A stretch of 64,000 bases of DNA from positions 68,101-132,100 of the forward strand of contig PLXC01000094.1 of the NCBI GenBank assembly GCA_003151275.1, read 5' to 3'. The stretch's first letter is position 1. Every line of letters starts with the position of its first letter. Source of the DNA: Candidatus Melainabacteria bacterium (GTDB taxonomy: Bacteria > Cyanobacteriota > Vampirovibrionia > Obscuribacterales > Obscuribacteraceae). This document shows, piece after piece, positions 26,763 through 36,576 of this stretch. The position numbers were made by a program, and so were the translations under genes. Below the pieces are notes generated by a model. The model ran no database searches. It was not told the DNA's origin and saw nothing but the letters and a program-made list of their open reading frames with translations.

Positions 26763-27275
26763 ATGGAGAAGACACTTCCGGAAGCTGAGCAAAAACAGAA
26801 AAAGATCAAGCAACGTCTAGACTTCATTTTGCAAGAATGCAGAATGGTATTACCCGGAATTCAAGCTTTGTTCGGCTTTCAGTTGATAGTCGTCTTTAAC
26901 GATCGATTTTTTAGCATTCCTTCGGGCGATAGGCTTGTGCACTTGGCGGCAATCTTGTTCATCGTCGCTTCAGTTGGTCTGTTGATGGGACCAGCCGCTT
27001 ATCACAGGCTCGCCTCGCCTGACGAGTTACCGCCTGAGTTATGCAAAATCGGCACGAGATTGGTTTGCCTGGGAATGGCAACTCTAATGATTTCAATTTC
27101 CCTGGAAATCTATTTGGTGACAAAACTAATTTTGGACAATCCATTAGCTGGCATCATATCCGGTGCCACCACTTTCATTTTTCTTTCAATCATTTGGTAT
27201 GTCTTCCCTTTGATCAATAGACGCGGCGAACATCATCAACACTCAATAGAGCGCTCGACACCAGTTCTAATGTAG
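26763..27275 (+). CDS. DUF6328-like membrane protein
   Basis: A 170-residue protein with a charged N-terminus (residues 1-30), then four hydrophobic segments (about 35-55, 62-80, 98-118, 128-150) and a short His-rich tail. The layout and the motif around ECRMVLPGIQALFGFQL match the DUF6328 group of small membrane proteins; no function is known. AAGGAG lies 8 bases upstream of the ATG. It stands alone between the lmo0937-type gene and the efflux operon. Confidence 0.7.
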   Translation: MEKTLPEAEQKQKKIKQRLDFILQECRMVLPGIQALFGFQLIVVFNDRFFSIPSGDRLVHLAAILFIVASVGLLMGPAAYHRLASPDELPPELCKIGTRLVCLGMATLMISISLEIYLVTKLILDNPLAGIISGATTFIFLSIIWYVFPLINRRGEHHQHSIERSTPVLM

Positions 27276-27414
27276 CTTTGTTTCAGAAAAGCTCGAGAAA
27301 GCCATATTGCCAATCGATCTGACTTAATCAGCTTTTTGGCGGCGTTTTTAGCTCCGTCCGGCCATCTGTGGGTAACGTGGGCCTTCAAAGTCGCCTGCTT
27401 GGCTTGCTCGTCAC

Positions 27415-27443
27415 TTGTCAGAAGGGGGCAGGGGTGATATTCT
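27415..27443 (+). promoter_or_regulatory. Predicted sigma-70-type promoter of the efflux operon
   Basis: TTGTCA (27415-27420) and TATTCT (27438-27443) are separated by exactly 17 bases. The -10 hexamer abuts the 32-bp operator, so a bound repressor would block transcription start. Confidence 0.5.
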
Positions 27444-27475
27444 ATTAATTGGACGGACGCGTCCGTCCAATTAAT
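27444..27475. promoter_or_regulatory. Perfect 32-bp palindromic operator
   Basis: The left arm ATTAATTGGACGGACG is followed immediately by its exact reverse complement. The inner GGACGGACGCGTCCGTCC core is the style of operator bound by TetR/AcrR-family repressors. It ends 15 bases before the TetR start codon, implying autoregulation of the whole tetR-emrA-emrB operon. Confidence 0.8.
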
Positions 27476-27490
27476 CCTGAGGCAATGTTA

Positions 27491-28165
27491 ATGACCAAGA
27501 CGATTACCCGCGGCAGACCGAAGAAAGACCCCGGCAGCTTTGAAATCCGCAACGAACACATACTGACGGCTGCTTGCCGGATGTTCGCAGAGCGCGGTTA
27601 TTCAAATACCGATGTCGAAGAGCTGGCCGCTGAGCTGGAAATTGGCAAAGGCACAATTTACCGGGCTTTTCCTTCCAAGCAAGAATTATTCTTTGCCACT
27701 GTGAATCGTTCGCTGGAACAAATGGCAGCGTTTATAAGGAATGAAGCTGACGCAGAAAATGCGCAGGGTGTGCATCGCATTCAAGCCGGCGTTAGAGCTT
27801 TTCTTCGCTTCTTTGATAACAATCCGCAAGTGATCGAGCTCTTTGTTCAAGAACGCGCAGTAATTAAAGATCAAAAAAGCAGTACCTTTTGGGACCACTG
27901 CCGCAAAAATTCAGCTCGCTGGGAGGCGTTTTTTACTGAGCTGATGGAGCTTGGCTATGTTCGAACATTGGATGCCCGCTGGCTTGCCGAAACGCTCAAC
28001 CAGCTGCTTTACGGACAACTTTTTCTGCATCGAATGGATGGAGCGCAAGTATCGCTCGAAAGCCGCAGCCAAAACATTCTCACTTTATTTTTTATCGGTA
28101 TATTGACGAGCAAAGGCTTGGAAGCCACTGCATTTGGTGCCGATATGGGAGGCCTTCATGAATAA
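27491..28165 (+). CDS. TetR/AcrR-family repressor
   Basis: A 224-residue regulator with the N-terminal TetR helix-turn-helix (about residues 20-65: ILTAACRMFAERGYSNTDVE, LEIGKGTIYRAFPSKQELF) and a C-terminal ligand-binding helical domain. Start ATG 27491 is chosen because GAGG lies 8 bases upstream; ATG 27485 is too close to it and the longest frame starts inside the operator palindrome. It overlaps the membrane-fusion gene by 8 bp. It most likely represses this operon and releases on binding a drug-like substrate of the pump. Confidence 0.9.
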   Translation: MTKTITRGRPKKDPGSFEIRNEHILTAACRMFAERGYSNTDVEELAAELEIGKGTIYRAFPSKQELFFATVNRSLEQMAAFIRNEADAENAQGVHRIQAGVRAFLRFFDNNPQVIELFVQERAVIKDQKSSTFWDHCRKNSARWEAFFTELMELGYVRTLDARWLAETLNQLLYGQLFLHRMDGAQVSLESRSQNILTLFFIGILTSKGLEATAFGADMGGLHE

Positions 28166-29471
28166 TGGTGCAGTGATGGATGAAAAATCACTAGTCACAG
28201 TTACAGCCCCTCGAGCTAGCCTTGAGACTACAAAGAACGCTGCTGTTTTTTCGATTAAGAAATTTATTGTGATCACAGCTGCAATCGTCCTCCTCATTGC
28301 AGCGAGCGTTGCTGGATCAATTCTCTGGCGATACACAGCAACACATGAGAGCACAGACGACGCGTATGTAGATGGAAACATCACCCAAATAAGCAGTCGC
28401 CTTGGTGGCACAGTGTCAAACGTGTTAGTTGAAGACAATCAACAGGTCAAAGCGGGTCAACTGTTGGTCGTGATGGATCCACGTGACTACGATATCAAAA
28501 TTGCCCAAGCTAAAGCGGCGCTGGAAAAGACTGAGCGGCAAGCTCAAGCCGATGTAGCAGATGTTGCTGTTACGAATTCGACTGCAGGTGCAGAATCAGA
28601 TACTGCTTCAAGTGAAATATCACACGCGAATGCTTCGATATCATCCGCCAAATCACAGATCGCCAACGCCCACGCTGCCCTGGGCATGGAGATCGCCAAA
28701 CTATCGAGCTTGCAGGCACAAAAGCAACAATATCAAATCGATTTGAACCGCTACGAAAGTCTATCGTTGCAAGGCGCCATATCTAAGCAACAATACGATC
28801 AAGCAAAGACTCAATACGACGTCGCTGTATCACAAATTGCGGCGGAAAATCAAGCAATTGAACAGGCACGAGCAAATGTAGCGAAATCGGAAGCTGACTT
28901 GCAACAATCGTACAGTGACTTGAATAAAACGAACGCTACACTAAAATCTGCACAAGCCGCTCATCAACAAACACACGTAAAAACGTATCTCAGCGATGTC
29001 TCTAAAGCAACAGTGGATCAGGCTAAAGCTGATTTACAAAATGCTTTATTGCAGCGCTCTTATACACGAATTGTCGCACCTGTTTCTGGACGCGTCGGCA
29101 AAAAAGCAGTTCATCCTGGCGAGCAAATTCAATTAGGTCAAGCCTTATTCACGATAATTCCAGAAGATTCATGGCTGACGGCTAATTTCAAGGAAACGCA
29201 AATTGGTGGAATGAGGCCTGGTGAAGTAGTGGACATAACATTGGACGCTTTCCCCGGCAAACATTTCGCAGGTCACATCGATAGCATAGCGCCGGCATCT
29301 GGTGCGAAATTCGCCTTGATGCCGGCGGAAAATGCCACCGGCAATTTTACAAAAATCGTTCAACGATTGCCCGTAAAAATCGTATTTGATCAGAAGTCTG
29401 TCGCCGATTACAAACAGCTGATCGCACCCGGGTTATCTGCGCAAGTCACCGTGAGTGTGACTGGACGCTAA
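28158..29471 (+). CDS. emrA: HlyD/EmrA-family membrane fusion protein
   Basis: A 437-residue periplasmic adaptor of a tripartite efflux pump. One N-terminal membrane segment (about residues 35-60), then the biotinyl-lipoyl half (ESTDDAYVDGNITQISSRLGG), a long Ala/Gln-rich coiled-coil hairpin (about 115-290), the second lipoyl half (RIVAPVSGRVGKKAVHPGEQ) and a beta-barrel region. The ATG at 28158 follows GGGAGG and overlaps the tetR stop. Its partner is the MFS pump 10 bases downstream. An outer-membrane factor is not in the window and would have to come from elsewhere. Confidence 0.92.
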   Translation: MNNGAVMDEKSLVTVTAPRASLETTKNAAVFSIKKFIVITAAIVLLIAASVAGSILWRYTATHESTDDAYVDGNITQISSRLGGTVSNVLVEDNQQVKAGQLLVVMDPRDYDIKIAQAKAALEKTERQAQADVADVAVTNSTAGAESDTASSEISHANASISSAKSQIANAHAALGMEIAKLSSLQAQKQQYQIDLNRYESLSLQGAISKQQYDQAKTQYDVAVSQIAAENQAIEQARANVAKSEADLQQSYSDLNKTNATLKSAQAAHQQTHVKTYLSDVSKATVDQAKADLQNALLQRSYTRIVAPVSGRVGKKAVHPGEQIQLGQALFTIIPEDSWLTANFKETQIGGMRPGEVVDITLDAFPGKHFAGHIDSIAPASGAKFALMPAENATGNFTKIVQRLPVKIVFDQKSVADYKQLIAPGLSAQVTVSVTGR

Positions 29472-29481
29472 GGAAACTACC

Positions 29482-31077
29482 ATGACTGCCGCGATAAGAA
29501 CTGCACCGCCAACGATCAAAAAAGCACATGAAACCGCAGACGCACCTTGGCTCAAATGGGTGATCGCGATCACAGTTTCGTTCGCAGCTATTCTCGAAGT
29601 AGTTGACTCCAGCATCGTCAACGTCGCCCTTCCTGACATGCAAGGAAATCTAGGCGCAACTTTGAGTGAAGTGGGCTGGGTCATCACTGGCTATGGTATT
29701 GCCACCGCGATCATGATTCCACTTACTGCCTGGCTCGGAGACTTCTTTGGGCGCAAACGCTATTTTCTCTTTTCACTAATCGGCTTCACTCTATCTTCGG
29801 TGTTCTGCGGCTTCGCGACTAGCTTGCCTATGTTGGTAACCGGACGGATCTTGCAGGGGCTGTGTGGTGGCGGACTGATTGCTAAAGCTCAGTCGATTCT
29901 CTTCGAAACATTTCCAAGAGAAGAGCAAGGCATGGCTCAAGCATTATTTGGAATCGGAGTAATCGTTGGTCCGGTAATTGGTCCGACTCTTGGCGGATAT
30001 TTGACTGACACACTCGGTTGGCGATGGATCTTCTTTATCAATATTCCGTTTGGAATTTTAGCCACCACAATGGCGGCTCTATTTTTACCGAACCAAAACG
30101 AGCGTAAAATTTCTAAAGTCGACTGGCTCGGTATTGGCTTGCTCGTGCTCTTCATCGCTTCGCTACAAACTGTGCTCGAGCAAGGACAGCAAGAAGACTG
30201 GTTTTCATCGAGAATGATTACAACGTTGACGATAAGTGGGATAGTTGGGGCCGCTGCTTTCATTTTTCATGAACTACGCACAAAAGCTCCCGCTGTTAAT
30301 CTACGTGTGCTGAAATATCGCGCCCTCAGTGGTGGCAGTATGTACTCCTTAATGCTCGGCATGGGTTTATATGGTGCAACTTTTGCAGTGCCTATCTTCT
30401 GTCAAAATATTCTGCACTATACTGCCATGCAAACCGGCATGCTTATGCTGCCTTCAGCGATCGCATCCGGGTTGATGATGCCTGTGATCGGCAAGTTATC
30501 GGGCAAAGTGGACCCACGCATTATGATCGGCGGCGGTGCAATCGGTAGTGCCCTCTCCATGTTCATGCTTGCCTCAATCAACCCTGATACCAGCGCCGAC
30601 ACCATGTTCTGGCCTCTTCTATTGCGCGGAGCATCTAGCGTTTTCATGTTCATGTCTTTGAGTATGGCATCCGTCGGCGCGTTGCCTAAGGCTTCTATTC
30701 CAGATGGAAGCGGCATCTACAACCTATCCAGGCAAATTGGTGGCAGTTTAGGTATCGCGATTATCACACTCGTACTGGAACAACGTGAAGCATTTCATCG
30801 CGCAATGCTTGTTGCAAATTTCAGCGAATACAATCCGATCTTTCGCGACCGCTTAGCCGCATTGACCGGCGCGTTTCAAGCGCACACGAGCGACTTTAGC
30901 GTCGCTCATAGCCAGGCGATAGCAAGTCTAAACAACATGCTCAACGTGCAAGCAACGATATTGTCGTTCGCGGACATTTTTAGGATGGTTGGCATGGCAT
31001 TTATTATCAGCCTGCCACTACTGTTCTTGTTAGCAAATCCTTCAAAAGCTTCTTCAGAAGCGTTAGTTGACCATTAA
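29482..31077 (+). CDS. emrB: DHA2-family MFS drug exporter (EmrB/QacA type)
   Basis: A 531-residue transporter with 14 predicted membrane segments. DHA2 motifs are clear: the acidic TM1 motif LEVVDSSIVNVALPDMQGNL, motif A LGDFFGRKRYFLFS, and motif C GVIVGPVIGPTLGGYLTD. It should export lipophilic or cationic compounds in exchange for protons, working with the EmrA-like adaptor. AAGGAAA lies 8 bases before the ATG. It ends the TetR-controlled operon. Confidence 0.93.
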   Translation: MTAAIRTAPPTIKKAHETADAPWLKWVIAITVSFAAILEVVDSSIVNVALPDMQGNLGATLSEVGWVITGYGIATAIMIPLTAWLGDFFGRKRYFLFSLIGFTLSSVFCGFATSLPMLVTGRILQGLCGGGLIAKAQSILFETFPREEQGMAQALFGIGVIVGPVIGPTLGGYLTDTLGWRWIFFINIPFGILATTMAALFLPNQNERKISKVDWLGIGLLVLFIASLQTVLEQGQQEDWFSSRMITTLTISGIVGAAAFIFHELRTKAPAVNLRVLKYRALSGGSMYSLMLGMGLYGATFAVPIFCQNILHYTAMQTGMLMLPSAIASGLMMPVIGKLSGKVDPRIMIGGGAIGSALSMFMLASINPDTSADTMFWPLLLRGASSVFMFMSLSMASVGALPKASIPDGSGIYNLSRQIGGSLGIAIITLVLEQREAFHRAMLVANFSEYNPIFRDRLAALTGAFQAHTSDFSVAHSQAIASLNNMLNVQATILSFADIFRMVGMAFIISLPLLFLLANPSKASSEALVDH

Positions 31078-31164
31078 ATCTGACGCACGCGAGTTCGCCC
31101 AAATAGCTTAAAATGCTTCCAAATGTGGGAAGGTATCGACTGTGACCCCGACGGATAAGATCTG

Positions 31165-33795
31165 TTGACACAAGATTCCAACGAGATTGATCAAACATCC
31201 AGTGCCACTGACTTCGGTTTATCCGAGGCTGAATATCAACACGACCAGATCCTGGGTGGGCGATATCGCGTCATTTCCTTGCTTGGCAAAGGTGGTATGG
31301 GCATCGTTTATCGAGTTGAGCAAATTTTCCTCAAAAAAGAACTCGCGCTAAAAACGATTGATAAGTACTTACTGTCGGATATCACTATAAGGCGCTTTCA
31401 AGCCGAAGCGCGAGCCGTATTTGCTGTTGACCATCCGAACATCATCTCTGTTAACGACTTCGGGCTCTTGGACGACCAGACGCCCTTCTTAGTCATGGAA
31501 ATTATAAATGGAGAAACACTGGGAGAGCGTTTGAAAAATCGCGCTCTGACAGTTGACGAAGCAATTCCAATCTTTATTCAAGTCTGCTTCGGGCTTGCGC
31601 ATGCTCACGAGAGTGGTGTTGTTCACCGAGATATAAAGCCAAATAACATTATGCTGCTGGATAGGTTACCTAGCGGTACCGAAGGCAGTGTCAAAATTCT
31701 GGACTTCGGAATCGCCAAACTTACTCAGCACGAGGGCGGTGAAATTCAGGCCCTGACGAGAACGGGAGAAATATTTGGCAGCCCGCTTTATATGAGCCCT
31801 GAACAGTGCACCGGAGGCCAAATTGATCACCGTTCAGATATTTACTCTCTAGGTTGCGTTCTCTTCGAGGCTTTGACTGGAACGCCCCCTTTCGTTTGCG
31901 ACAATGCTTTGTCAACGATGATGATGCATCAAGCGGGAGCCGCACCAAGCCTAAAGGAAGCTTCTCTCGGTGCAGAATTCCCTCAGGAATTGGAGCGTGT
32001 CGTTCAAGCGATGCTTGCTAAACACCCTGCTAACAGATATCAAAACTTAGGAATAGCGGCTCATGATTTGGCAGCAATTAAACGTGGAGAAACTTCGCAA
32101 CTCGCCGCTGACTTAAATCCAAAACGAGTGCTGCGACTAGAATCAAACAATAAAACGATAAACATGCGCCGCGACCGCTTTTACTTCTTGCTCGTGGGAA
32201 TAGGACTCCTCTCAGCTCTAATAACGGCAATGGCGATGTATTTTTTCCAAGTGTCGCAGAGGAAAGAAAGTGTTGAACCGATTGGGGAAAAAACAAAAGA
32301 AGCACCAACAGCATTCGCAACATCAGCACCCATACCTACAGAAGAGACGGTTGACGATACGGCTTTTGATATAGCGATCAAGCACCACAGGATCAGGCTC
32401 CATGCAGGGTTTGCATCAGACAAGAGCCTTGTTGCATTCAAGCGCTATAAAGAGGAGCAATCTCTAGAAGTGCATGACCGCAGCATTACGGACCAGGGCA
32501 TTGGCAATCTGAAGGGAGCAAAAATTTTGGATCTAGGACTCAGAGGCTGCAACATCAAATCAGTAGACAACATCGTGCAACTCCCTTATCTCCAGAACCT
32601 GGACTTAAGTAAGACACTCATCGATGATTCCGCTATAGCCAAGCTGGCAAAGCTAAAAATGCTCTACGTTCTAAATCTTGAAGACTGCAAAATAAGTGAG
32701 AAGGCTCTATTGCATCTTATTTCGTCCACTTCGCTGAGGGAAGTGATTTTGCCGAACGCCAAGTATTCAAGATCGTTCATCAATGAGTTGCGGAACAAGA
32801 TGCCACAGTGCTTGTTCTCCAAATATGACAAGTACACGAGGTTACAACAAGCGGAGATAAATTCCAAAACAAAGGATGAGTATCCAAAGTGCGCCTACCT
32901 AGCTTCAATCGCCGCACAGGCGAATCCAGCAAGTTCTGCAACAGCAACGTTCCTCAGCAGTATGGGTGCTGTCCGAATGAGCCAGGGGCGAGCAGTGGAG
33001 GCTCGCAAATTAATGCAGCGATCAACTGAAATAGTTGAGAAAAACGGCGATTTGAAAACACTGGCCGAGGTTCTCGCTGGGGACGCTGCTCTGAGTATAA
33101 AAGAAAAAGATTTCAAAAAAGCGATCGCCTTAAGCGACCGCGCCTTAACACTTTTCCACGACACTTTGTACCACGACGATCCTCAACTGCTGACACTCGC
33201 CAATGTGTTTTCTGTGTTGCCTATGCAAGTAGGGGATTATTCGAGAGCGATCGCTTATTGTAAAAAAGGACTCGACTTGATGAAGCAGTTTCCGCCAAAA
33301 GATCAAAGTCTATTGCCAATCTTCAACGAGAGAATTGGGTGGTGCTACTACCTTCAAAGTAAACCACACGAAGCGCTCCCTTTTGTGCAAAGGTATGTAG
33401 ACTTAGCTAGAGCCAATCAAACTCTCGATCCCAATTCATACGCAAGGGCGCTGATTGAACTTGGTAATTGCCTCCCCGATAAGAAAGACAGGAAACTAGC
33501 ATATGACGAAGGCCTAAATTTGCTCGACACACTCAAGCTTCCGGAAGAACTAAATTTAAAAGAGCACTATAGCGACGCTTGTGGCAAGATGGCTGCCATC
33601 TATGATGAGGAGTCCAATCCCACTGAATCGATAAAGTATTTGAGAAAAGCGCTAGCAGCAACGTTGAAAATGAGGCACCCTGATGACGCTAACAGGAAGG
33701 AGAATTTCGGCAAGGCTCTCGTGGCACACTTAAAACAAGCTGGTTACACCAAGGAGGCTCAAGAAGAAGCATCGAAGCTTGGTTTAAAGGAATGA
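31165..33795 (+). CDS. Membrane Ser/Thr protein kinase with LRR and TPR parts (copy 1)
   Basis: An 876-residue Hanks-type kinase. The kinase domain (about residues 30-310) has the Gly loop G41KGGMG46, Lys63, HRD 154-156 (HRDIKPNN) and DFG 180-182. One membrane segment lies at 339-361, followed outside by three to four leucine-rich-type repeats (about 430-530: LDLGLRGCNIKSVDNIVQLP...) and a C-terminal helical TPR region (about 580-870). So a cytoplasmic kinase is linked to an extracytoplasmic protein-binding array. The start codon is TTG; no ATG fits, and the paralogue 109 bases downstream also uses TTG in the same context (CGGATAA...TTGACACAA). Confidence 0.9.
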   Translation: MTQDSNEIDQTSSATDFGLSEAEYQHDQILGGRYRVISLLGKGGMGIVYRVEQIFLKKELALKTIDKYLLSDITIRRFQAEARAVFAVDHPNIISVNDFGLLDDQTPFLVMEIINGETLGERLKNRALTVDEAIPIFIQVCFGLAHAHESGVVHRDIKPNNIMLLDRLPSGTEGSVKILDFGIAKLTQHEGGEIQALTRTGEIFGSPLYMSPEQCTGGQIDHRSDIYSLGCVLFEALTGTPPFVCDNALSTMMMHQAGAAPSLKEASLGAEFPQELERVVQAMLAKHPANRYQNLGIAAHDLAAIKRGETSQLAADLNPKRVLRLESNNKTINMRRDRFYFLLVGIGLLSALITAMAMYFFQVSQRKESVEPIGEKTKEAPTAFATSAPIPTEETVDDTAFDIAIKHHRIRLHAGFASDKSLVAFKRYKEEQSLEVHDRSITDQGIGNLKGAKILDLGLRGCNIKSVDNIVQLPYLQNLDLSKTLIDDSAIAKLAKLKMLYVLNLEDCKISEKALLHLISSTSLREVILPNAKYSRSFINELRNKMPQCLFSKYDKYTRLQQAEINSKTKDEYPKCAYLASIAAQANPASSATATFLSSMGAVRMSQGRAVEARKLMQRSTEIVEKNGDLKTLAEVLAGDAALSIKEKDFKKAIALSDRALTLFHDTLYHDDPQLLTLANVFSVLPMQVGDYSRAIAYCKKGLDLMKQFPPKDQSLLPIFNERIGWCYYLQSKPHEALPFVQRYVDLARANQTLDPNSYARALIELGNCLPDKKDRKLAYDEGLNLLDTLKLPEELNLKEHYSDACGKMAAIYDEESNPTESIKYLRKALAATLKMRHPDDANRKENFGKALVAHLKQAGYTKEAQEEASKLGLKE

Positions 33796-33807
33796 AAGCT
33801 TCGCTAT

Positions 33808-33825
33808 AGCACCGAATGCGGTGCT
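33808..33825 (+). terminator. Possible hairpin between the tandem kinases
   Basis: AGCACCG-AATG-CGGTGCT forms a 7-bp stem just after the first kinase gene, followed by an A/T-rich but not T-rich tail (TATAATAAAA). It could be an attenuator or weak terminator. The core CACCGAATGCGGTG recurs at 47969-47982. Confidence 0.35.
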
Positions 33826-33903
33826 TATAATAAAACCAAAGGAATCCGCTGAACTCCTAACTATTTAGGAAATCCATCGTTTAAGTCGCTACGGATAACA
33901 AAC

Positions 33904-36498
33904 TTGACACAACCTGATTCAAACGAAATCAATCGAGACGACAGCGCCATTGAATTAGGTTTAGCGGGTGCTGAATTTCAACGCGGACAGGTCCTTGGTG
34001 GAAGATACCGAGTACTTTCGTTGCTCGGTAAAGGCGGCATGGGCATTGTCTATAAAGTCGAACAAATATTTCTCGGGAAAGAACTTGCATTAAAGACGAT
34101 TGATAAGTCCTTGATGTCAGACATCACTATACGACGCTTTCAAGCCGAAGCGCGAGCCGCATTCGCGGTCGACCATCCTAACATCATCTCTGTCAAAGAT
34201 TTCGGACTCTTGGACGACCAGACGCCATTTCTAGTCATGGAAATTGTAAATGGGGAAACATTAGGAGCAATTTTAAAAAATCGCACTCTGTCGGTTGAAG
34301 AAGCCATACCTTTTTTCATTCAAGTGTGCTTCGGACTTGCACACGCCCATGAAAACGGTGTTGTGCACCGAGATATTAAGCCTAATAACCTTATGGTGCT
34401 TACCCAGATGCCGTTCGGCACCGAAGGCAGTGTCAAAATTTTGGACTTCGGAATCGCCAAGTTGACGCAGCATGAAGGTGGCGAAATTCAAGCCCTGACC
34501 AAGACAGGGGAAATATTCGGTAGTCCTCTTTATATGAGTCCAGAGCAATGTTCGGGTGCCAAAGTTGATCACCGATCAGATATCTATTCTCTTGGTTGTG
34601 TGCTCTTTGAAGCTTTGACTGGAACCACACCGTTCTTTGGTGAAAGTGCTTTGTCTACGATGATGATGCACCAATCAGGAACCATACCAAGTCTCAAGGA
34701 AGCTTCTCTTGGCCAAGATTTCCCTGCGGAATTGGACCGTGTAATTCAAGCAATGCTGGCTAAACATCCCGATAACCGCTACCAAGACTTGGGAAAAGCC
34801 GCTCATGATTTGGCTGCCATTAAACGTGGTGAAACACTGCACCTAAACGCTGACTCAAATCCGAAGCGCACGCTCCAACCTGATCCAACCATCAAGACCA
34901 TCTCGATGCGCCGCGACCATTTTTACTCCCTGCTTCTAGGCGTTGTTCTCATCTCTGCTCTCACAGCGGCACTATCAATGCATCTATTCCTGGCGTCTCA
35001 GAAGAAAGTGCGCTTTGTTAAGCCGGAAATCGAGACAACACCGGACTCTCAATCGAGCAAAGTATTCGACGCTGGAATAAAAAAGCGTGCATGTAGATTT
35101 CTGTCAAGGAGCTACGCAACAGACGAGAGCATGCGTGCATTTAGGAACTATAAAGAGGTACAGTCAGTTGAGTTAGTGGACTGCACTGTTACGGACAACG
35201 GTGTCGCTAATCTGAAAAATCCCAAAATATTGAAGCTCAAATTAAGACACTGCGATATAACGTCCGTCGACAACATTACGCAGCTCGCCTATCTTCAGGA
35301 CCTTGATCTGAGAGAGACAAAAATCAATGATTCTGCCATTGCCCAGTTGGTACGTCTTAAAATGCTTACAACGCTAAATCTTCAAGGTTGCGAACAACTT
35401 ACTGAGAAAGGTCTCTTGCAGTTAACTCAGTCAACTTCCTTGATGAATGTATTTTTGCCAGAAGGCCAGTCGCACGCGTTCATCGAGGAGCTGCAGAAAA
35501 AAATGCCGCAATGCATGTTCCCTGAATATAGTGACAGCGCGAGACTACAGCAAGCAGACCACAATTTCAAAACACAAGTTGAGTATCTCAGATATTCACA
35601 CTTGCGTTCAATCGCCGAGCAAGCCAATCCACTCGGTTTCTCAGTTGCAACATACTCAATCATGATGGCGAATATTCGATTGGCTCAAAGGCGAATGGTG
35701 GAAGCTGGCAAACTATTGCAACGTGCAACAGAATTGCTCGAGCTAAACGGACATTTGAAATACTTGGCAATAGCTCTGAACGAAGAGTCTAATTTTGCCG
35801 CACGTGCAGGAGACTTCAAAAAGGCTGTAGCGCTACAGGATAGAGCCGCGCCGCTCTATCTCGACACGCAATACCATGACGAGCCTCAAATACTAAAAAA
35901 TCTGGAAGAGCTGACGGTATACCCGATGCAGATCAAAGACTTTAATAAAACGATAGCGTATTGCCAACAAGGCATCGACTTAATTGAACAATTTCCCAAG
36001 CAGGATCGAAATTACTTGCCGGTCTTCTACGAGAGAGCAGGGTGGTGTTGCTATCTTCAGAATGATTTGACAAAGGCTCTCGATTATTTTCAGAAAAATT
36101 TGGTTTTAGTTAGAGCCAACAAGAATCGCGATCCAAAGTCATACGCAAGGCAATTGATTGAAATCGGACACTGTCTTCCTGACGCAAATTCAAGGAAGGC
36201 GTTGTATGACGAAGCAATTAACATGCTTGATGCGCTTGGGCTTCCGGAGGAGAAAGATCTCAAAGAGCACTATTGCAGTGCCTGTAACAACATGGCGGCC
36301 ATTTATGATCAAGAATCAAACCCGGCTGAATCAATTAGGTATGTGAGAAAGGCGCTAACGGCAGTGATGCAGATGAAACATGCTGATACTGACAAGATGA
36401 AGATCACTTATAGTAAAATGCTGGTGAAGCACTTAAAGGACGCTGGTCGCACCGAAGAAGCTCGACAAGAAGCCTTAAAATATGGCTTGGTTGAATGA
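33904..36498 (+). CDS. Membrane Ser/Thr protein kinase with LRR and TPR parts (copy 2)
   Basis: An 864-residue tandem paralogue of the preceding gene, strongly similar along its whole length: same kinase core (LLGKGGMGIVYKVEQIFLGK, HRDIKPNN, DFGIAK, GSPLYMSPEQCSG), one membrane segment (about 338-360), LRR-like repeats and TPR-like C-terminus. The kinase domain is much better conserved between the copies than the extracytoplasmic half, which fits diversified ligand binding. Start codon is TTG as in copy 1. All catalytic residues are present, so it should be active. The two probably arose by local duplication. Confidence 0.9.
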   Translation: MTQPDSNEINRDDSAIELGLAGAEFQRGQVLGGRYRVLSLLGKGGMGIVYKVEQIFLGKELALKTIDKSLMSDITIRRFQAEARAAFAVDHPNIISVKDFGLLDDQTPFLVMEIVNGETLGAILKNRTLSVEEAIPFFIQVCFGLAHAHENGVVHRDIKPNNLMVLTQMPFGTEGSVKILDFGIAKLTQHEGGEIQALTKTGEIFGSPLYMSPEQCSGAKVDHRSDIYSLGCVLFEALTGTTPFFGESALSTMMMHQSGTIPSLKEASLGQDFPAELDRVIQAMLAKHPDNRYQDLGKAAHDLAAIKRGETLHLNADSNPKRTLQPDPTIKTISMRRDHFYSLLLGVVLISALTAALSMHLFLASQKKVRFVKPEIETTPDSQSSKVFDAGIKKRACRFLSRSYATDESMRAFRNYKEVQSVELVDCTVTDNGVANLKNPKILKLKLRHCDITSVDNITQLAYLQDLDLRETKINDSAIAQLVRLKMLTTLNLQGCEQLTEKGLLQLTQSTSLMNVFLPEGQSHAFIEELQKKMPQCMFPEYSDSARLQQADHNFKTQVEYLRYSHLRSIAEQANPLGFSVATYSIMMANIRLAQRRMVEAGKLLQRATELLELNGHLKYLAIALNEESNFAARAGDFKKAVALQDRAAPLYLDTQYHDEPQILKNLEELTVYPMQIKDFNKTIAYCQQGIDLIEQFPKQDRNYLPVFYERAGWCCYLQNDLTKALDYFQKNLVLVRANKNRDPKSYARQLIEIGHCLPDANSRKALYDEAINMLDALGLPEEKDLKEHYCSACNNMAAIYDQESNPAESIRYVRKALTAVMQMKHADTDKMKITYSKMLVKHLKDAGRTEEARQEALKYGLVE

Positions 36499-36576
36499 GA
36501 AAAACAATGTGCGATCCATCTGGTCTACCCGCTGCTGAAATCATTGCAAAGGCCACAGTGGCGTCACAGATGATGT

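Noticed and set aside
27449..27490. Upstream start for TetR
   Set aside because: The start would lie inside the operator palindrome; ATG 27491 has the better-spaced Shine-Dalgarno.
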